Below, one piece after another: positions 61,956 to 64,000 of a DNA stretch of 64,000 bases. Position 1 is the stretch's first letter; each line of letters starts with the position of its first letter. The DNA lies in assembly GCA_903832325.1 (NCBI GenBank), contig CAILBC010000004.1, positions 44,872-108,871 on the forward strand, read 5' to 3'. The notes beneath the pieces were generated by a model. The model worked only from the letters and a program-made list of their open reading frames with translations. It was not told where the DNA came from and searched no databases. The position numbers were made by a program, and so were the translations under genes. Source of the stretch: an uncultured Sphingomonadales bacterium (GTDB lineage Bacteria; Pseudomonadota; Alphaproteobacteria; Sphingomonadales; Sphingomonadaceae).

Positions 61956-62238
61956 GAGGTTCCGGGACAGGGTTCCGGGGACAGTATACTAAATTCCCCC
62001 CTTAGGGGAATTCTCGAGGCTTCGCGGCTTGGGCAATTTAGTATACTGTCCCCGGAATTGCCTGTCCCCGGAATTGCGCGGCTTGGGCAATTTAGTATAC
62101 TGTCCCCGGAATTGCTAGGGGAATTCTCGAGGCTTCGCGGCTTGGGCAATTTAGTATACTGTCCCCGGAATTGCGCGGCTTGGGCAATTTAGTATACTGC
62201 CCCCGGAATTGCGTAGTATACTGTCCCCGGAATTGCGC
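61956..62238. repeat. GTATACTGTCCCCGG repeat cluster B
   Basis: Six core copies: one in reverse orientation at 61978, then five forward at about 62041, 62095, 62154, 62192 (variant GTATACTGCCCCC) and 62216. Several forward copies share the left flank GCGGCTTGGGCAATTTA. The cluster runs directly from the FUSC stop into umuD-like coding sequence, so it probably replaced the 5' end of that gene. Confidence 0.85.
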
Positions 62239-62460
62239 AGGCCGGCCGCGACGTTCTTCGTGCGTGCATCCGGTGAATCGATGCGCGATGCCGGGATATT
62301 CGATGGCGATCTCATGATCATCGATCGCGGCGTCACCCCGCAGCCCGACGACATCGTCATTGCCATTCTGCAGGGCGACCTCACCGTCAAGCGGCTCAAG
62401 AAGGTCGGCGGTCAATGGCATCTGGCGGCCGAAAACAACGAGTATCCAACACTTATGTGA
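62236..62460 (+). pseudogene. umuD: umuD-like (S24 peptidase) fragment
   Basis: The frame encodes ATFFVRASGESMRDAG, GIFDGDLMIIDR and LTVKRLKKVGG, the core of UmuD with its catalytic serine (GESM) and lysine (TVKRL). The N-terminal cleavage region is missing, replaced by repeat cluster B. The C-terminal strand after AENNEYPTL is also missing, so about 70 of roughly 140 residues remain. UmuD is the SOS-induced subunit of DNA polymerase V; this remnant cannot be functional. No umuC follows. Confidence 0.85.
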
Positions 62461-62497
62461 GCCGACACTGCGAATCCCGGGGCGGTTCAGGTCGACA

Positions 62498-62779
62498 TTA
62501 GGCGGTGAAACAATTTGCGACCGGTGCCTGACGGCTGATGACTGGGTTCGGGAACCCACCGACTACCGGCTGCGCGGGAAGAAGAACCTCCTTGACGAAC
62601 CGCTCCTGGGACTCCTTCGAGTCCCAGATCGACATGATGAGGTAGCCACCCTCTGCCGGGCCAGCGGCGTGGTAGGTCTGGCCCTCGGGAAGCCCCCCAG
62701 GCGGATGCACCGCGGCAATCTCTGCTTGGTAGTTGGCTTCGGTGGCTTCAGGCCAAAAGTGGATGAGCATGTAGGGCAT
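62498..62779 (-). CDS. ABM-like small dimeric alpha/beta-barrel protein
   Basis: A 93-residue protein starting MPYMLIHFWPEATEANYQAEIAAVHP, with GYLIMSIWDSKESQERFVKEVLLP in the middle. This is the pattern of small antibiotic-biosynthesis-monooxygenase or stress-responsive dimeric barrel proteins. The function is unknown. It lies between the umuD remnant and repeat cluster C on the opposite strand. Confidence 0.65.
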   Translation of the reverse strand: MPYMLIHFWPEATEANYQAEIAAVHPPGGLPEGQTYHAAGPAEGGYLIMSIWDSKESQERFVKEVLLPAQPVVGGFPNPVISRQAPVANCFTA

Positions 62780-63203
62780 AGTCTGTCTTTCTAATTCGGC
62801 GGCGATTATAACGGTTGAACGTGCCGCACGACGGCTGTCGTGTCAAGCAAAGAGCCCGGCGACGTGATGACATTGCCCCAGTTTGGAGTTGAACGTTTTC
62901 AACTTCAGAGGTTCCGGGGACAGTATACTAAATTCCCCCCTTAGGGGAATTCTCGAAGAGGTTCCGGGGACAGTATACTAAATTCCCCCCTTAGGGGAAT
63001 TCTCGAGGCTTCGCGGCTTGGACAATTTAGTATACTGTCCCCGGAATTCCCCCGGAATTCCCGCCGTCGCGGCTTGGGCAATTTAGTATACTGTCCCCGG
63101 AATTGTCGCTGTCCCCGGAATTGTCGCGGCTTGGGCAATTTAGTATACTGTCCCAGGAATTCCCTGTCCCCGGAATTCCTCGACTGTCCCCGGAATTCCT
63201 CGA
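62780..63203. other. promoter side of the ABM-like gene and repeat cluster C
   Basis: About 130 bp upstream of the ABM-like gene contain GTTGA-N6-TCAAC near 62888 but nothing else clear. The remainder is cluster C. Confidence 0.4.
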
Positions 63204-63211
63204 ATGCCCTT
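62909..63211. repeat. GTATACTGTCCCCGG repeat cluster C
   Basis: Five core copies. Two are reverse-oriented at about 62912 and 62962; together with AATTCCCCCCTTAGGGG and GAATTCTCGA they form a 50-bp tandem duplication. Three are forward at about 63026, 63081 and 63139 (the last with TGTCCCAGG). Short CTGTCCCCGGAATT pieces trail to 63203. Confidence 0.85.
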
Positions 63212-63620
63212 GAATTCGCCGTTTGGTCCAGATGATGAAGTTGTCAAAGGTAGGATTCATCTAGGAGGTTTCGTCAAACAAAGCATCCAACTTTGTAATC
63301 TCCATTCACATCTTATTTACAAAGCTGCCGCGAGAACAAAATCTCAAAGTTCTCGCATTTCTTCGGTTGATCAAGATCGTTTTCGAGCCCTGTTTTTTGA
63401 TATGAACGGCAAGATAAACGAGTCACGAGGCCTCCATGCCCTAGATCCAGCGGATCAGCAGGCTCAGCGCGAATTTCTTGAGCAGGGATGTGACATTATC
63501 CCGCACTCCCTCGCCTACGATCATATGTATGACAACTTTATGACGTATAGAGATGATACGAGGCCCTCGGAAGCCATTATTAACCAGACAAAGCACTTGG
63601 TTGGGAATGCGCTATTTTGA
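63204..63620 (+). CDS. hypothetical protein, AT-rich
   Basis: A 138-codon frame, more AT-rich than most of the window, with no recognised family. The middle (DQDRFRALFFDMNGKI) and end (DHMYDNFMTYRDDTRPS) read like real protein. The first codons come from the edge of repeat cluster C, so the original start is probably lost and this may be a truncated gene. Confidence 0.35.
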   Translation: MPLNSPFGPDDEVVKGRIHLGGFVKQSIQLCNLHSHLIYKAAARTKSQSSRISSVDQDRFRALFFDMNGKINESRGLHALDPADQQAQREFLEQGCDIIPHSLAYDHMYDNFMTYRDDTRPSEAIINQTKHLVGNALF

Positions 63621-63853
63621 GCGAGCTGAATAAGGGCGGTTTTTATGCTAAACGGCTATAGCAAGTTAAACGCAGTCTGGTTATTCCGGGGCCTTATTGG
63701 GGGCCTATCTAAAGGGCCTTAGGCATTAAAGTTATATTTTTCAGATGTTTGGATGATACGATTCGAGTCCCTCCTCCCACCATAAAAACAAGTACTTAGC
63801 TGCATGTTCGTCACTTCCTGTAGGGGCCGGTTTACAAACTTTGTAAACCGCTA
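63621..63853. other. second att-like region and palindrome
   Basis: Contains three GGGCCTW repeats (63690-63721), a tRNA-end-like ATTCGAGTCCCTCCTCCCACCA segment ending at 63782, and an 11-bp perfect inverted repeat CGGTTTACAAA-C-TTTGTAAACCG (63828-63850). There is no gene. Confidence 0.5.
63690..63782 (+). repeat. att-like site: triple GGCCT repeat plus tRNA 3' end
   Basis: GGCCT copies start at 63690, 63702 and 63715 (spacing 12 and 13). An AT-rich tract and GAGTCCCTCCTCCCACCA follow, ending at 63782. The distance from first repeat to CCA end is about 94 bp, the same as at 58721-58815, so this is a second, diverged copy of that layout in the same orientation. Confidence 0.5.
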
Positions 63854-64000
63854 CGCGCTCACCAGACCCTGAAAAACCGCATCTTGCTCGAGAACTACTT
63901 CCTCCCCGGCGACCTTGAGACCCAGATCGATGCGTTCGTCGAGCACTACAATCACCAGCGCTACCACGAGAGCTTGGCCAACGTGACGCCCGCCGACGCC
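63854..64000 (+). pseudogene. IS3-type transposase (integrase core) C-terminal fragment, cut by window edge
   Basis: The plus-strand frame reads HQTLKNRILLENYFLPG, then QIDAFVEHYNHQRYHES and NVTPADA, the conserved end of the rve/DDE domain of IS3-family OrfB (the glutamate region and the HYNxxRxHxxL motif). The 5' part is missing: conserved sequence begins abruptly just after a palindrome, so the element is truncated on this side. It runs off the window on the right. Confidence 0.85.

Noticed and set aside
59187..63211. CRISPR array
   Set aside because: Repeats are in both orientations, spacers are themselves repeated and irregular in length, and no cas genes are present.

Overview
The window is GC-rich, densely packed bacterial DNA. 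It most resembles a catabolic region of an aromatic-degrading alphaproteobacterium of the Sphingomonas/Novosphingobium type. That assignment is inferred from a TonB-dependent receptor, many Rieske oxygenases, gene style and base composition; no rRNA or other phylogenetic marker is present. About 46 intact protein genes occupy 1-55.8 kb almost without gaps. From 55.8 to 64 kb the DNA changes to a mobile, gene-poor mosaic.

Layout. (1) 0-3.7 kb, plus strand: a meta-cleavage lower pathway, 2-hydroxypentadienoate hydratase (cut by the window edge), acylating acetaldehyde dehydrogenase and 4-hydroxy-2-oxovalerate aldolase, followed by a zinc alcohol dehydrogenase. (2) 3.7-8.5 kb: a ThDP enzyme on the minus strand, divergent from a TonB-dependent receptor. 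(3) 8.5-19.6 kb, minus strand: a phthalate-dioxygenase-type Rieske oxygenase, a benzoate-dioxygenase-type alpha/beta pair, a 2-hydroxyacid dehydrogenase, an ADP-forming acyl-CoA synthetase, a GMC oxidoreductase, an aldehyde dehydrogenase and a P450. (4) 19.9-29.9 kb: a flavin hydroxylase; the three gentisate-pathway enzymes behind a 2-hydroxybiphenyl-monooxygenase-like flavoprotein and an extradiol dioxygenase; a TetR regulator; and a divergent C-C hydrolase plus a salicylate-5-hydroxylase-like Rieske pair. (5) 29.9-37.2 kb: two MarR regulators, an SDR, a Rieske ferredoxin, a VanA-like oxygenase, a metallo-beta-lactamase-fold hydrolase, an MFS transporter and PobA. (6) 37.4-47.1 kb, minus strand: a complete homoprotocatechuate meta-cleavage set (dioxygenase to aldolase), preceded by a flavin hydroxylase, an aryl-CoA-synthetase-like enzyme and an SDR. 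(7) 47.3-55.8 kb: MarR, two acyl-CoA dehydrogenases and an aldehyde dehydrogenase, then a serine esterase, three tandem RraA/LigK-fold genes and an IclR regulator. (8) 55.8-64 kb: a tyrosine recombinase broken by a 7-bp duplication, a VapBC toxin-antitoxin pair, tRNA-3'-end-like attachment sites, three clusters of a GTATACTGTCCCCGG repeat, a MarR/FUSC pair, a umuD remnant, and an IS3-type transposase fragment at the right edge.

How the genes could work together. The most coherent reading is a funnel. A hydroxylated biaryl (2-hydroxybiphenyl or 2,2'-dihydroxybiphenyl type) is hydroxylated by the HbpA-like flavoprotein, opened by the extradiol dioxygenase and cleaved by the alpha/beta hydrolase. 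One half (2-hydroxypentadienoate) goes to the MhpDFE-type enzymes. The other half (salicylate, or benzoate) goes to the salicylate-5-hydroxylase-like oxygenase and then the gentisate enzymes. The homoprotocatechuate operon is a second ring-cleavage route yielding pyruvate and succinate semialdehyde, and two closely related aldehyde dehydrogenases could finish it. Substrates are inferences from family and context. Shared palindromes in front of many transcription units suggest that separate parts are co-regulated.
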